The notes: generated by a model not told the origin, from the sequence alone. Positions 1 through 8,611 are shown, counted from the first letter of the stretch. The stretch: 64,000 bases of DNA from Alistipes sp. An66 (GCF_002161445.1 NZ_NFHT01000001.1:62001-126000); one strand, 5' to 3'. Numbers and translations: made by a program.

Positions 1-1
1 C

Positions 2-1777
2 AATACGGCTGCCATTGGAGCAAACCTGCCTGGCGGAGTTTTCGGCATACAAGATGCCAAAGAACCCGGTTCGGGCATCCTCGTCCGCACGGAAGAGCTT
101 TCGTGGAACGACTTCGGTGAAGAATTGGAAATTCCGGTTAAGGGTGCCGTGCTGACGCGCGATGAGAACGGAATACTCGAATTGCAACCCGCGGCCGATG
201 CTGCCATAGTGCGGACCGAAACCTCGAATGTGCAACTCAGTCCGGTTGTCATCTCCCATGCCGATTATGTTGCCAAGACCTACGAATCGATGTACGTCGC
301 CTTAGAGACCGTGCAAGCTGTAGCTACGGAGTTGACCGCTACGATGGATGGGCGCGTGGAATTCCAGGATGAAGACAATGAACGTTACGCGGTTTACACA
401 TGGTCGGGTGCGGCGTTCGTCGGAGCCGCCGTGCCGACGGGTAGTGGCCGGCTGGCAGGTATTGCCTCCCTGGTGGAGGGCGAAGAGGTACTCTTGCCCG
501 TCACCGCGGAAGATTTCGCTCTTTCGGGAAACCGTTTCGGCGCCGCTTCGGGTATCCGACTGCCATATATCTTCTCGTTCAAGGCCAAAGGGGCCTCGGA
601 TGCCGATGGCATGTACTATAATACGATGCGGATGTCTGACGGATCGACATGGACGAATTTCCTTTCGGCACCGCCGGCCAAACAGATTGTGGAGCCGAAC
701 GACGGATCAGGTGTCACGATGACCTTTTACAGGAGCAAGGCTTCGTCGAATGGTAAAAACAACGGGGTGCGGTTTAGGGTTAATGCCGATAAGCTCGACA
801 ACATCTTCTCGCTCCAGCTGTGGGATACCGGAAATCCCTATCCCTATGTATTGTTAACCTATCCGATTGCAGAAACGGTTTCCGGGACGTTGTGGCTTTC
901 ATGCAGCGTTACGGGAACGAATTATGCCCCGCGCAATTATACCGTGCAAAGTTCGACCGACAACACGCTATGGGAAACATGCGGCGATTTGCTGATTCCT
1001 TCGGGCATGCGTAACGTTCCGCATTTCTTCTCTGTGCCGGTGACACTGCACGAAACGCTTAGAAAAGGCTCTACGCTTTATATCCGCATCATGCAAAAAG
1101 AGGACATCCGCATAGGCGGCGATACGAAGGCTACGGAAGGCGGCGAAGGTCGTCTGCACGCTGCGATAGTACTCGACCGGCCTTCATCCGATTTGACGAC
1201 TTTCCCCGCCGGAGCAATTTATACCGAAGGTTTCGATCGGATCTACGGTGGTGTAGATTACTTGCTGGGAAGTGATAAACTGGTCAATATGAACGTCTTC
1301 TCGGGCGATGACATTTCGAATTGGAACGAAGAGGAAAAAGGCGGCTTGACCGGAGAGAACGTGAGTGCCCGTCCGGGTTACGTCCAGATCGGCCATGCAC
1401 CGTTCCAGGCAACGCTGCCCAATGCCCTTTCCTGCCAAGTCGGTCAGTTGACCACTCCTGCTCTCTCGGCGTTGGCCGAAGCGACGGATATCGAGGTGAC
1501 GCTGAAAGCAATGGCCTATAAGACAGGGTCGATGATGGCCGATGCCGCCGACAAGAAGGGTGATATGACCAGCTTCAAGGTCGAAGTGATCGGTGGCGGC
1601 ACAATCGACGGTGGAACTTCAAAGGTGATATCGGGTATGAACTATCAGAGTTTCTCGGATTTCCGATTCCTGGTGAACGGAGCGACCTCCGCCACTCAAT
1701 TGCGTTTCACGAGCGAAGCAGCCGAAGGCGGCTTTACGCGCTGGTTCCTTGATGATATATGTGTCGTAAAGCGTTAA
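2..1777 (+). CDS. DUF5689-type secreted surface protein, 3' part only
   Basis: The frame is open from the first bases of the window, so the gene begins upstream. The first possible start inside the window (TTG at 125) is not a credible start. The visible N-terminal stretch (VRTEEL to about residue 175) matches the DUF5689 type, an OB-fold-like domain of Bacteroidetes surface lipoproteins. It is followed by a beta-rich module of about 230 residues, a short EGFD motif, then a jelly-roll-like module ending in FLDDICVV. The same order (DUF5689, beta module, GFD motif, terminal FLDDI) occurs in the lipoprotein at 17246-20566, so the two are paralogues. The role is probably glycan or ligand binding at the cell surface; no catalytic motif is visible. 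A strong terminator follows the stop codon. Confidence 0.75.
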   Translation, partial: NTAAIGANLPGGVFGIQDAKEPGSGILVRTEELSWNDFGEELEIPVKGAVLTRDENGILELQPAADAAIVRTETSNVQLSPVVISHADYVAKTYESMYVALETVQAVATELTATMDGRVEFQDEDNERYAVYTWSGAAFVGAAVPTGSGRLAGIASLVEGEEVLLPVTAEDFALSGNRFGAASGIRLPYIFSFKAKGASDADGMYYNTMRMSDGSTWTNFLSAPPAKQIVEPNDGSGVTMTFYRSKASSNGKNNGVRFRVNADKLDNIFSLQLWDTGNPYPYVLLTYPIAETVSGTLWLSCSVTGTNYAPRNYTVQSSTDNTLWETCGDLLIPSGMRNVPHFFSVPVTLHETLRKGSTLYIRIMQKEDIRIGGDTKATEGGEGRLHAAIVLDRPSSDLTTFPAGAIYTEGFDRIYGGVDYLLGSDKLVNMNVFSGDDISNWNEEEKGGLTGENVSARPGYVQIGHAPFQATLPNALSCQVGQLTTPALSALAEATDIEVTLKAMAYKTGSMMADAADKKGDMTSFKVEVIGGGTIDGGTSKVISGMNYQSFSDFRFLVNGATSATQLRFTSEAAEGGFTRWFLDDICVVKR

Positions 1778-1787
1778 GATAAAACGA

Positions 1788-1830
1788 ATAAGCCTGCACC
1801 GGAAAGTTGTTTCCAGTGCAGGCTTATTTT
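1788..1830 (+). terminator. Rho-independent terminator after the DUF5689 gene
   Basis: An 18-bp stem (ATAAGCCTGCACCGGAAA pairing with TTTCCAGTGCAGGCTTAT, one mismatch) with a 4-nt loop is followed by TTTT. It ends 15 nt before the ATG of the next gene, so it separates two transcription units. Confidence 0.85.
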
Positions 1831-1845
1831 CATAAACAGATATTC

Positions 1846-3213
1846 ATGCCGATTTTTTCCTACTTTCGCAAAAGCGCACCTTCGGCACCGTTCACGGGCG
1901 ACGACGCAGCACGCATGAAACTCTACAAAAAGCTCCGTTTCCAGAGCTTCATCGCCGGCACGGTCGGTTACAGCCTCTATTACGTCTGCCGTACGAGCCT
2001 CAATGTGGTCAAGAAGCCGATCCTCGAAAGCGGGGCGCTCGACGCCACGCAGCTGGGCATCATCGGCTCGGCGCTGCTGTTCGCCTATGCCATCGGCAAA
2101 TTCGTCAACGGATTCCTCTCCGACCACAGCAACATCAAGCGTTTCATGGCCGCGGGACTGTGCGTTTCGGCCGTCGCCAACCTGCTGGTTGGGGCGTTGG
2201 GCTTCGCCAACGGCGGGGGCATGGTCGGCAATATGACGCTTTTCATCGCCTTCGCCGTGATGTGGGGCGTCAACGGGTGGTCGCAGTCGATGGGCGCGCC
2301 CCCGGCGATCATCGCCCTCTCGCGCTGGTACCCCCTGAGCAAGCGCGGCACCTACTACGGATTTTTCAGCGCCAGCCACAACCTCGGCGAGTTCCTTTCG
2401 TTCCTCTTCGTCGGGGCCGTCGTCGGCATCTTCGGCTGGCAGTGGGGCTTCGTCGGGTCGTCGGTGGCCGGGGTGTTAGGCGTGCTGGTGATCGTTTTCC
2501 TGTTGCACGACACCCCCGAATCGAAGGGCCTGCCTCCGATCGAGGTGCTGACCGGCGAGGAGTCCCCCGAGCAAAGCCACGACCACGGGTCCACCTCCGA
2601 ACTCCAGCGTTCGGTCATCCGCAACCCCTTCGTCTGGGTGCTGGCGTTGTCGAGCGCCTTCATGTACGTCTCGCGCTACGCCATCAACGGCTGGGGCGTG
2701 CTGTTCCTGCAAGAGGTCAAGGGATATTCGCTGGCCACGGCCACGCAGGTCATCTCGGTCAACGCCCTGTTGGGGATCGTCGGAACGGTCTTTTCGGGAT
2801 GGTTGTCCGACACGCTGTTCCACGGCCGCCGCAACGTGCTGGCTTTCGGCTTCGGCGTGCTGAACACCGTCGCCCTGTGCCTGTTCCTCTACTCGGGCGA
2901 CAGCATGTTCGTCAACCTGCTGAGCATGGTGTTATTCGGTATGGCCATCGGGGTGCTGATCTGCTTCCTCGGCGGACTGATGGCCATCGACATCGTACCG
3001 CGTGAGGCCACGGGTGCCGCACTGGGTATCGTCGGAATGGCCAGCTACGTCGGCGCCGGGTTGCAGGACATCGTCAGCGGCTGGCTCATCAACTCGGGCA
3101 AGACGGTTACGGACGGTGTCACGACCTACGATTTCGACACGGCCACCATTTTCTGGATCGCGGCTTCGGCGCTGTCGTTCATTCTCGCACTTTTCGTTTC
3201 GAAGAAAAAGTAA
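1846..3213 (+). CDS. MFS transporter, organophosphate:phosphate antiporter (GlpT/UhpC-like)
   Basis: A 455-residue membrane protein with about 12 hydrophobic segments. The N-terminal KLRFQSFIAGTVGYSLYYVCRTSLNVVKKPIL and the SQLGIIGSALLFAYAIGK-like helix are typical of the OPA family, which exchanges glycerol-3-phosphate or hexose phosphates for phosphate across the inner membrane. I chose ATG 1846 because an in-frame TTG at 1807 lies inside the preceding terminator stem. A charged, His-rich loop near residue 230 separates the two six-helix halves, as is usual. The stop codon is 5 nt from the start of a phosphodiesterase-like lipoprotein, so the pair may work together on a phosphorylated solute. 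The exact substrate cannot be told. Confidence 0.85.
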   Translation: MPIFSYFRKSAPSAPFTGDDAARMKLYKKLRFQSFIAGTVGYSLYYVCRTSLNVVKKPILESGALDATQLGIIGSALLFAYAIGKFVNGFLSDHSNIKRFMAAGLCVSAVANLLVGALGFANGGGMVGNMTLFIAFAVMWGVNGWSQSMGAPPAIIALSRWYPLSKRGTYYGFFSASHNLGEFLSFLFVGAVVGIFGWQWGFVGSSVAGVLGVLVIVFLLHDTPESKGLPPIEVLTGEESPEQSHDHGSTSELQRSVIRNPFVWVLALSSAFMYVSRYAINGWGVLFLQEVKGYSLATATQVISVNALLGIVGTVFSGWLSDTLFHGRRNVLAFGFGVLNTVALCLFLYSGDSMFVNLLSMVLFGMAIGVLICFLGGLMAIDIVPREATGAALGIVGMASYVGAGLQDIVSGWLINSGKTVTDGVTTYDFDTATIFWIAASALSFILALFVSKKK

Positions 3214-3218
3214 TATAG

Positions 3219-3986
3219 ATGAAAAAAATTCTTTTTATACTATTTTGGGCCATAATTGCAAACGGCTGTTCTCAGAAGGAGATTGTCCTGAGGACAATGA
3301 CCTATAATACTTATAGCGGGCGTAATGCCGGAATCGAAGCTATTGCCGATGCAATTCGCCGCAACAATCCGGATTTGGTAGCTTTGCAGGAAGTTGAACG
3401 TTTTACTGAACTAAATCCCGGCGACACACCAGCCATATTGGCCGAGATGACGGGCTTGAAATACCATGCCTTCATTCATGCACTCGACATTCGTTCCGGA
3501 GGAGATTATGGGAATGTCATCCTCTCGAAATACCCGATTCTGGAAGAGCGTAGTTTCAGATTGGGAATACCGGGACGAGATTACATGAGGTCTTTTGGAT
3601 ATGTCCGGATTCGTAAACAGGGACATGACATCTGTTTTGCCACGACGCATCTTGATCACAAAGCCGATGATTCTTTGCGGATAGCGCAAATTAGAGAAAT
3701 ACTTCGCTTAACGGAGCATATCAATATTCCAATTATTTTGGGCGGAGATATGAATGCCCGACCGGAAGAGGCTCCGATTCAATTATTGGCATCCAAGTTT
3801 AACGTGGGCAACTCTTGCTCGGAGCTGACGACCGACGATGACGGTGGAAAAACGATTGACTATTTGATGTATACTCCCGAGTCTGCTTTTGAAGTAATTT
3901 CTCATGAGGTAGATTATGCAGCCGCAAAAGCTTCGGATCATTATCCTGTTTTGGTAACTTTCAAATTGGCCTCTTTTTTTAACTGA
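3219..3986 (+). CDS. Endonuclease/exonuclease/phosphatase-family lipoprotein
   Basis: A 255-residue protein with a lipoprotein signal (lipobox ANGC, Cys17). The fold motifs of the EEP superfamily are present in order: MTYNT (metal-site Asn), LQEVER (Glu), THLDHK (His), GDMNARPEE (Asp and Asn), TIDYL and the final SDHYPV (Asp-His pair). The enzyme is therefore likely active as a Mg-dependent phosphodiesterase or phosphatase outside the cytoplasm. Family members cleave DNA, phospholipids or inositol phosphates, and the sequence does not say which. It follows the OPA-type transporter by 5 nt, which suggests that it releases an organophosphate that the permease then takes up. It is visibly more AT-rich than the transporter gene, which could mean separate acquisition; it lies next to the mobile element but reads towards it. 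Confidence 0.8.
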   Translation: MKKILFILFWAIIANGCSQKEIVLRTMTYNTYSGRNAGIEAIADAIRRNNPDLVALQEVERFTELNPGDTPAILAEMTGLKYHAFIHALDIRSGGDYGNVILSKYPILEERSFRLGIPGRDYMRSFGYVRIRKQGHDICFATTHLDHKADDSLRIAQIREILRLTEHINIPIILGGDMNARPEEAPIQLLASKFNVGNSCSELTTDDDGGKTIDYLMYTPESAFEVISHEVDYAAAKASDHYPVLVTFKLASFFN

Positions 3987-4014
3987 CACGGTAGGAATAT
4001 TATTCGTAATAACA

Positions 4015-4785
4015 TTATTCTCCTCTTAATCTCTTCACATCGTCGAGCAGTCTTTTTGCTTTCCGCTCCTTAACAGTCGCCTGCTCTAATTGTTCGGCTC
4101 GATGCCTTACGGCTTCCTCGTATCGTTCGACTTGGTTTCGAACGGTATCGCGGAGGTTTCTATACTGTTCGTCCCAAAATACCGTTTCCAATTCCATCAA
4201 CTCCTTTTCGCCGATTTTCCCGCACATCTTCACGTAACGGTATTTCAGGTCGTTCACGGCCAACAGCCTATTATTTTCCGAGATTCGGTAGATGAATGCA
4301 GCTTGCAGGAAAATACCTCCCAGCATGATGAACATAGTCAGAAATGTTTTCGAGGATTTAATGTCGAGCGTATAGATGTGGCGGTGTTCCTGCACAGGCA
4401 GGTTTTCGGGCATTGCCGCTGCTTCGACGGCTTGGCCCACTTGCTCGATCAACGTATGCGTCTTCCTGTTCTCCTTGTCGATCACCTCCAGTCTCCCAGC
4501 TAACTGTTGCAGCAGCATGTCGTATTTGTTAACGATCTCCCGTTCCTGCTCGGTTTTTATTCCGGGCAAGGCTGTATACCGTTGCAGGTGTTCGAGCAGT
4601 TGCGTAATCTGTTCCTGCGAAAGTTCCGCAGCCTCTATCAGTCGCTCGATCCGTTCCAGTTGTACATTCTCCAAACCTGCGTTTCCTGCGCCGCCTGCTT
4701 TGGCGTTTTTGATGGCTTTGACAAGCGTTTCCTTGAGGTCTTCATACATTTCGATCGAGAGGTCGATCTTATTTTCGTCGTTCAT
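4015..4785 (-). CDS. Mobilization-associated coiled-coil membrane protein
   Basis: A 256-residue protein in the place where Bacteroides mobilizable elements carry their third mob gene, 24 nt after the relaxase. Residues from about 1 to 130 and from 180 to the end are charged and helical with heptad-like spacing. One hydrophobic segment (FLTMFIMLGGIFLQAAFIYRI) lies near residue 155. The layout suggests a single-pass membrane protein with coiled coils on both sides. A role in presenting the relaxosome to a helper coupling protein is a guess from position. No enzymatic motif is visible. Confidence 0.7.
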   Translation of the reverse strand: MNDENKIDLSIEMYEDLKETLVKAIKNAKAGGAGNAGLENVQLERIERLIEAAELSQEQITQLLEHLQRYTALPGIKTEQEREIVNKYDMLLQQLAGRLEVIDKENRKTHTLIEQVGQAVEAAAMPENLPVQEHRHIYTLDIKSSKTFLTMFIMLGGIFLQAAFIYRISENNRLLAVNDLKYRYVKMCGKIGEKELMELETVFWDEQYRNLRDTVRNQVERYEEAVRHRAEQLEQATVKERKAKRLLDDVKRLRGE

Positions 4786-4809
4786 GGTTTTTGAGATTTT
4801 CTAATTCGG

Positions 4810-5880
4810 TTACAGTTTTATTTTGGTTCTTCTTTTCTGTTCTTCCATCCTGCGGCGGTGCTCCGCCGCGGCTATGGCCATCGCTTCGGCCGCGGCATTG
4901 AGCAACGCCGTGATTCGTGCTATATGCTCTTCGGGACTTTCTCCCGGCTTGCGCTGCAACTGCTCGGCCGACACTCCGACGGGCGAACCGGTCGGCGGCA
5001 GCGGAATCCCGCCTGCCTTTCCGAGGTTTACCGATAGTGGCTCTTCGCGCGCACTGCCGCCGCCCATGCCACCGAACAGCCCTGCAAATGCCGAACGGTA
5101 ATTGCCTGCCGCCGCCGAGAGGTTCCCGAGGAGCTCGGCCCGATGCAGCGCCTGCTGTTGCAGGTGGGTGAACCGGTTGTCGAGTTTTGTAAAACTGAAA
5201 GCCCTGTCGATCTTCGATCCGGAGAACTCGAAACCGTTTTTCGAGAACAGGACACCTTGTTTCCGGTCAGTATTTCCGCAATACTTATAGCGGACGCCGA
5301 TGCCCTGTTCCTTTAATTTACCTTCCAACTCGTTCCAGTTCTTGCATTTGGGCAGACAGCCTTTGATCGCATCGTAAATTTCGTATTTGCTCTTGTCCGG
5401 TTCGCGCAGCTGTTCCCGACGTACGTCGTCCTTTCCCGACGCGAGATACAATCCGTACTTCTCGGTCAGCTCCCGGCATACCTTGGCATTCCGAAGCTTG
5501 ATGTTCTTGTCCGATATGGTCTGCCCGTTGTTTCCGACCCGGTTGTAGACCAGATGGCAGTGCGGATGGGGTTGGTCGAGATGGCGTACTAATAGATACT
5601 GCGTATCGGTGATGTCCATCTTTTGCATATATTCCTTTGCGATCTGCGTCATCAGGGCGTCGGTCATCCGCGGAGCGTCCTTGGGTGAGAAAGACAGCGA
5701 GATATGCCCGACGGTGTTTTTCAGCCGCGGGTTCAATAGAGTCTGGTCTTTGAAGTCCTGCACCATATCCTTTACTTCCGGAGGCATAATGCCCTCAGCT
5801 TCCAATATCCGGGATTCTTCTTTCATCACATAACCCACCGTTCCCGAAAAGGACGAAGCGGATATTACCTTACCGACCAT
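4810..5880 (-). CDS. Relaxase/mobilization nuclease (MobB-type)
   Basis: A 356-residue relaxase-domain protein. The N-terminus (MVGKVISASSFSGTVGYVMKEE) and the histidine cluster HLDQPHPHCH at residues 100-109 form the metal-binding motif of MOBP-like relaxases, which nick the transfer origin and stay bound to the 5' end. It is followed by NRVGNNGQTISDKN and a basic region. The C-terminal third is low in complexity, rich in Ala, Gly and Arg, and ends in basic residues. Its start overlaps the end of the upstream accessory gene by 11 nt, which indicates translational coupling. The reading frame is intact, unlike several other genes of the element. Confidence 0.9.
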   Translation of the reverse strand: MVGKVISASSFSGTVGYVMKEESRILEAEGIMPPEVKDMVQDFKDQTLLNPRLKNTVGHISLSFSPKDAPRMTDALMTQIAKEYMQKMDITDTQYLLVRHLDQPHPHCHLVYNRVGNNGQTISDKNIKLRNAKVCRELTEKYGLYLASGKDDVRREQLREPDKSKYEIYDAIKGCLPKCKNWNELEGKLKEQGIGVRYKYCGNTDRKQGVLFSKNGFEFSGSKIDRAFSFTKLDNRFTHLQQQALHRAELLGNLSAAAGNYRSAFAGLFGGMGGGSAREEPLSVNLGKAGGIPLPPTGSPVGVSAEQLQRKPGESPEEHIARITALLNAAAEAMAIAAAEHRRRMEEQKRRTKIKL

Positions 5881-6238
5881 CGCATATCTGTTTCAGGAGT
5901 TTTTCGATGGCCGTGACGATCGCCGCATGCCGTACTCTGACAGCCGCCAGACCTTTGGCATTGGCCAGCCGGGTCAGCTGGTTCAGATTCCGGGCGACGC
6001 CTTTCAGTTGGGCCATGAAATCCAGTTGTTCGCGGGTGATCCGTGCTCTTACCGTTCCTCGGTCGATCAGCTGGCGCAGCACTTCGGCAGACGGTTGCCC
6101 TGCCTCGCGGCAAAGGGCCGAAAAGCGGAGTTTCCGTTCGGGACTGAGCCGGGTGCTGACGACATATTTGCGGATGCGGCCGATGCCGACTTTCGGGCGC
6201 CCGCCCTGTTTGCTGTATGTTTTCTTCGGTGTTGCCAT
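5870..6238 (-). CDS. Relaxosome accessory protein, MobC-family (MobA in Bacteroides usage)
   Basis: A 122-residue basic protein. After a KKTYSKQGGRPKVG lead it has a ribbon-helix-helix-like part (KYVVSTRLSPERKLRFSAL) and the family signature GVARNLNQLTRLAN near residues 78-91. Such proteins bind the transfer origin and help the relaxase melt it. I chose ATG 6238, because the in-frame GTG at 6295 lies close to the candidate oriT and would add an atypical N-terminus. It is translationally coupled to the relaxase gene. Confidence 0.85.
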   Translation of the reverse strand: MATPKKTYSKQGGRPKVGIGRIRKYVVSTRLSPERKLRFSALCREAGQPSAEVLRQLIDRGTVRARITREQLDFMAQLKGVARNLNQLTRLANAKGLAAVRVRHAAIVTAIEKLLKQICDGR

Positions 6239-6298
6239 GATAAGTGGTGTGTAAGCATTTTTTTGTTCAGACCAGCGGGATTTTACGGCGGCCACCGG

Positions 6299-6339
6299 GT
6301 AAGGCGGAGTTTTCGTCTACGAAAACACAACCTTGCCTT
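6299..6339. other. Candidate transfer origin (oriT): extended inverted repeat before the mob genes
   Basis: The core is TTTTCGT-CT-ACGAAAA (6310-6325). The inverted repeat extends imperfectly outwards to GGTAAGG on the left and CCTTGCC on the right. It lies in the 103-nt gap between the Toprim gene and the first mob gene, where oriT is expected. It may also act as the terminator of the Toprim gene. The nick site is not identified. Confidence 0.5.
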
Positions 6340-6341
6340 CC

Positions 6342-7139
6342 TTAAATCTTTACCCCTTTCCGACGCGGAGGCTCAATCGTCGTTGTTTCTGCTTTCGAGG
6401 GTTGAAGATTATTCCGGACAGTCTGAAGAGCCTTTGTTTCGGGGGCGTTCTTCTGTGTCGAAGGCTTTTGTGTTCGGCCTTTTATGCGGGCGATCAGATA
6501 GTCGTTTACGTCCTTGTGTCCGCTGTAAAAATGCCTTTGGTCGATTACCTCGCTGCGGGGGCAAAGACGGATCAGATCGGAGGTCGTTTTACGCCCGGCT
6601 TCGTCGTTGTCAAAGAAGGCGTGAATCACCGGATGCCGGGAGAGAAACGGGATGGCTTTGGGCAGGTTGACGACCGAGTTCAGCACGACCGTATCGCTGA
6701 CCGGATGTATGTTATTCGCAAGCGACAGATACGAGAGAAAATCTATGAATCCTTCGAAGACCATGACGCTTGCATGGGATGCCGACATGGCTCTGTCCGA
6801 TTCGCAAGCCATCGGATCATTGCCGGCATGGAATGATGCTGTTGCACCGGTTGCAGGGCAATCCGTGATTGCATCGTTGTCAGCGATTGCATTGATTGCA
6901 CTGATAGCATTGCATCCTTTGAGTGTTGTAGTGTATTTGGGCGAGGAGCCGCCTTTGAACCGCTCGGAGCGCAGCTCCCAACCTCCGCAGTCATTCCGGA
7001 AGCCAATGGCGAAAAAGCAGCGGCTGCGGACCTGATAGCGTACCTCCCGACAATACGCCGCCGCAATCCCGGGCACAAGGCCACGGCGGGCAAGATATTC
7101 CCGGATGGGGATCCGGGGAGAATATGGGGTGGTATTCAT
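6342..7139 (-). CDS. Toprim-domain primase-like protein of the mobilizable element
   Basis: A 265-residue protein. It starts with a short helical region (IPIREYLARRGLVPG) and a beta-rich part (FFAIGFRNDCGGWELRS), followed by a Toprim core. The core shows the conserved Glu in MVFEGFIDFLSYL and the acidic cluster in HAFFDNDEAGRKTT. Such proteins are paired with a primase-helicase on Bacteroides elements and probably prime copying of the transferred strand. There is no CHC2 zinc finger. ATG 7139 was chosen; the longer frame to 7220 uses no good start. An odd low-complexity stretch (residues about 74-115: NAISAINAIADNDAITD and on) separates the N-terminal part from the Toprim core. The C-terminal 45 residues are basic and Thr/Lys-rich. 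Confidence 0.75.
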   Translation of the reverse strand: MNTTPYSPRIPIREYLARRGLVPGIAAAYCREVRYQVRSRCFFAIGFRNDCGGWELRSERFKGGSSPKYTTTLKGCNAISAINAIADNDAITDCPATGATASFHAGNDPMACESDRAMSASHASVMVFEGFIDFLSYLSLANNIHPVSDTVVLNSVVNLPKAIPFLSRHPVIHAFFDNDEAGRKTTSDLIRLCPRSEVIDQRHFYSGHKDVNDYLIARIKGRTQKPSTQKNAPETKALQTVRNNLQPSKAETTTIEPPRRKGVKI

Positions 7140-7196
7140 TTTTCTGCAAGTTTGTTGAGAAAACAGTGTAAAATCCAGTGAAAGAAAAGGTTGACG

Positions 7197-7326
7197 TCTT
7201 ACAACTTTCTTACACGGCATTCGGTGCTGTAAGCCCGTAAGAACCCGTAAGACTTTGTAAGAGGATTTGTAAGAGATGTAAGATTGTGAAAATAAGAAAG
7301 CTACCTTCTTTTTTCAACATTCTTAC
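7197..7326. repeat. GTAAGA iteron array between the two replication genes
   Basis: Six direct copies of GTAAG(A/C) begin at 7229, 7237, 7247, 7257, 7269 and 7278, so their spacing is 8-12 nt, close to one helical turn. Two inverted copies (TCTTAC) lie at 7197 and 7208 and one at 7321, inside the end of the primase gene. The stretch sits directly upstream of the Toprim gene start. An iteron-type replication origin or an array of binding sites for the small HTH protein are both possible. Confidence 0.7.
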
Positions 7327-8611
7327 ATCGCTGCTTCGTTCAGCAATCCGCCGAGCTGTTCCCGCGTGACGGTATAGATCCGTGCCGTCTTGCTGTCCTG
7401 CCGCTGCGTTTCGCCGTTGTAGGTAATCGTATAGCGTTGGTAGTAGGTAGGCGGTGCCGGCCGCAGCTGCCAGCTCTCGGTCAGCGTTCGCCGCACGGTG
7501 GGATGGTCAACCCGGATGCCGCGGATCTCCAGCATGTTCACCATGTCACTCACGTCGAACTGATACTCCTCCAGCTTCTCGCCATCCAGAATGTCGCGGA
7601 TGATCGACAGCATCTCGGCCTCGGGCTTGCTGCGGTTGTAGTGGATGATCCGCCGCAGGGCCTCCGTCGCCAGGAGCCGCGGGGAGAACCACAGGCGGCT
7701 CTCCTCCCGGGTCGAGAGCGTGCGTTGTTGCAGAAAGAACAGCAGCCCCGGGATTTCAGTCTGCATCCGGGCAAGCAGCTGCTGGTCGTCGTGCGTCAGC
7801 GGCGGGATACGCCGCACCCAGTAGCGGGTCTCTGCAGCCTCGATCAGCACGGGATTGCGTTCGTTGTTGGAGCAGAGGACGAACTTGCCGAAAAACTCCA
7901 CCTCCCGGCGGTCGCGGCCTTTGCCTCGGCCTTGTAGCTGCGGGCGGTCGAAAGGTTCTTGATTCGTTCGGAATCCTCGCGGCGGTTGAGAAGCACCTCG
8001 TCCACGCAGATCAATAGTTTACCCGTCCAGTCGTCGTTGAACTGCGAGCGGAACCGACGCCAAACCGAGAGTAATCGAATTTATTCGAATTACCGAGGTG
8101 CGAAGGAGGAAGGCACAGCCAAATCCTCGTTGGTATTGAAGGTCACGTTTCCGCCGAAGATCGACTTTAAGAGATTGAGAAAGGTCGTCTTTCCCGTGTT
8201 GCGTTCATCTGACACCAGCAACAATACCGGCAGCCGTTGCAAGGGGCGCAGGTAGAGCAGCTGCAGATAGTCATACCCCATCTCGACCTGCTCGCCGAAG
8301 ATGTGCGACAGAAAGCCGCGGATGTGCGGGAAATCCCCTTCGGCCGGCTGGAAGGGAATCGGTTCGTAGCGGTTCAGGAAGCCGTGGATCTCCCGCCGGT
8401 AGTTCGTATGGTCGGGAACTGTGCAGAATCCGTCGTACTTCGGAATGCGGGCCAGGTAATCCTTCCCGAAATCCTGACGCAGGGTCTCGACATTCCACGC
8501 CAGGAGGGTCTCGATGCTCCGGCCGCTGCTCAGTGGCTGCTGAACCCGCTTGTAGATGGTCGTCCCCACGCGCAGATAGGCCGTGCCGGTCTCCTCTCGT
8601 TTAGCGGTCAT
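7323..8611 (-). pseudogene. Primase-helicase (D5/DUF5906-like), broken by an insertion and a frameshift
   Basis: The first 162 codons (8611 to 8123) read into a P-loop ATPase: the Walker A motif SDERNTGKTT is at residues 134-143, followed by SIFGGNVTFNTNED. A 69-nt insertion (8054-8122) then brings a TAA stop. The expected sequence resumes in the same frame at 8053 (FRSQFNDDWTGKLLICVDEVLLNRRED, with the Walker B-like VDEV). It shifts frame again near 7918, where AAAGG stands in place of an expected AAAGGG, and ends in frame as VEFFGKFVLCSNNE to 7323. Intact relatives on Bacteroides elements read through all three parts. The ATG at 8611 overlaps the upstream HTH gene by 11 nt. As written the protein is truncated before Walker B and should be inactive, unless the sequence is in error. 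Confidence 0.8.
8054..8122 (-). other. 69-nt in-frame insertion in the primase gene
   Basis: On the minus strand the codons for NTNED end at 8123 and the expected FRSQFN resumes at 8053. The 69 nt between hold an imperfect inverted repeat (GTAATCGAAT with ATTCGAATTAC in plus orientation) and a stop after ten codons. Its two ends are loosely alike (TTTGGCTGTG and TTTGGCGTCG). Confidence 0.6.

Noticed and set aside
1807..1845. TTG 1807 as the start of the OPA-type transporter
   Set aside because: It lies within the stem of the terminator of the previous gene. ATG 1846 gives a normal N-terminus.
7197..7326. The repeat array read as a CRISPR
   Set aside because: The repeats are only 6 nt long and the spacers 2-6 nt; there are no cas genes.
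8054..8122. The 69-nt insertion as an intein, group II intron or translational bypass element
   Set aside because: It is far too short for an intein or intron. It lacks the matching take-off and landing codons expected for a bypass. Bypass is only kept as a remote option.
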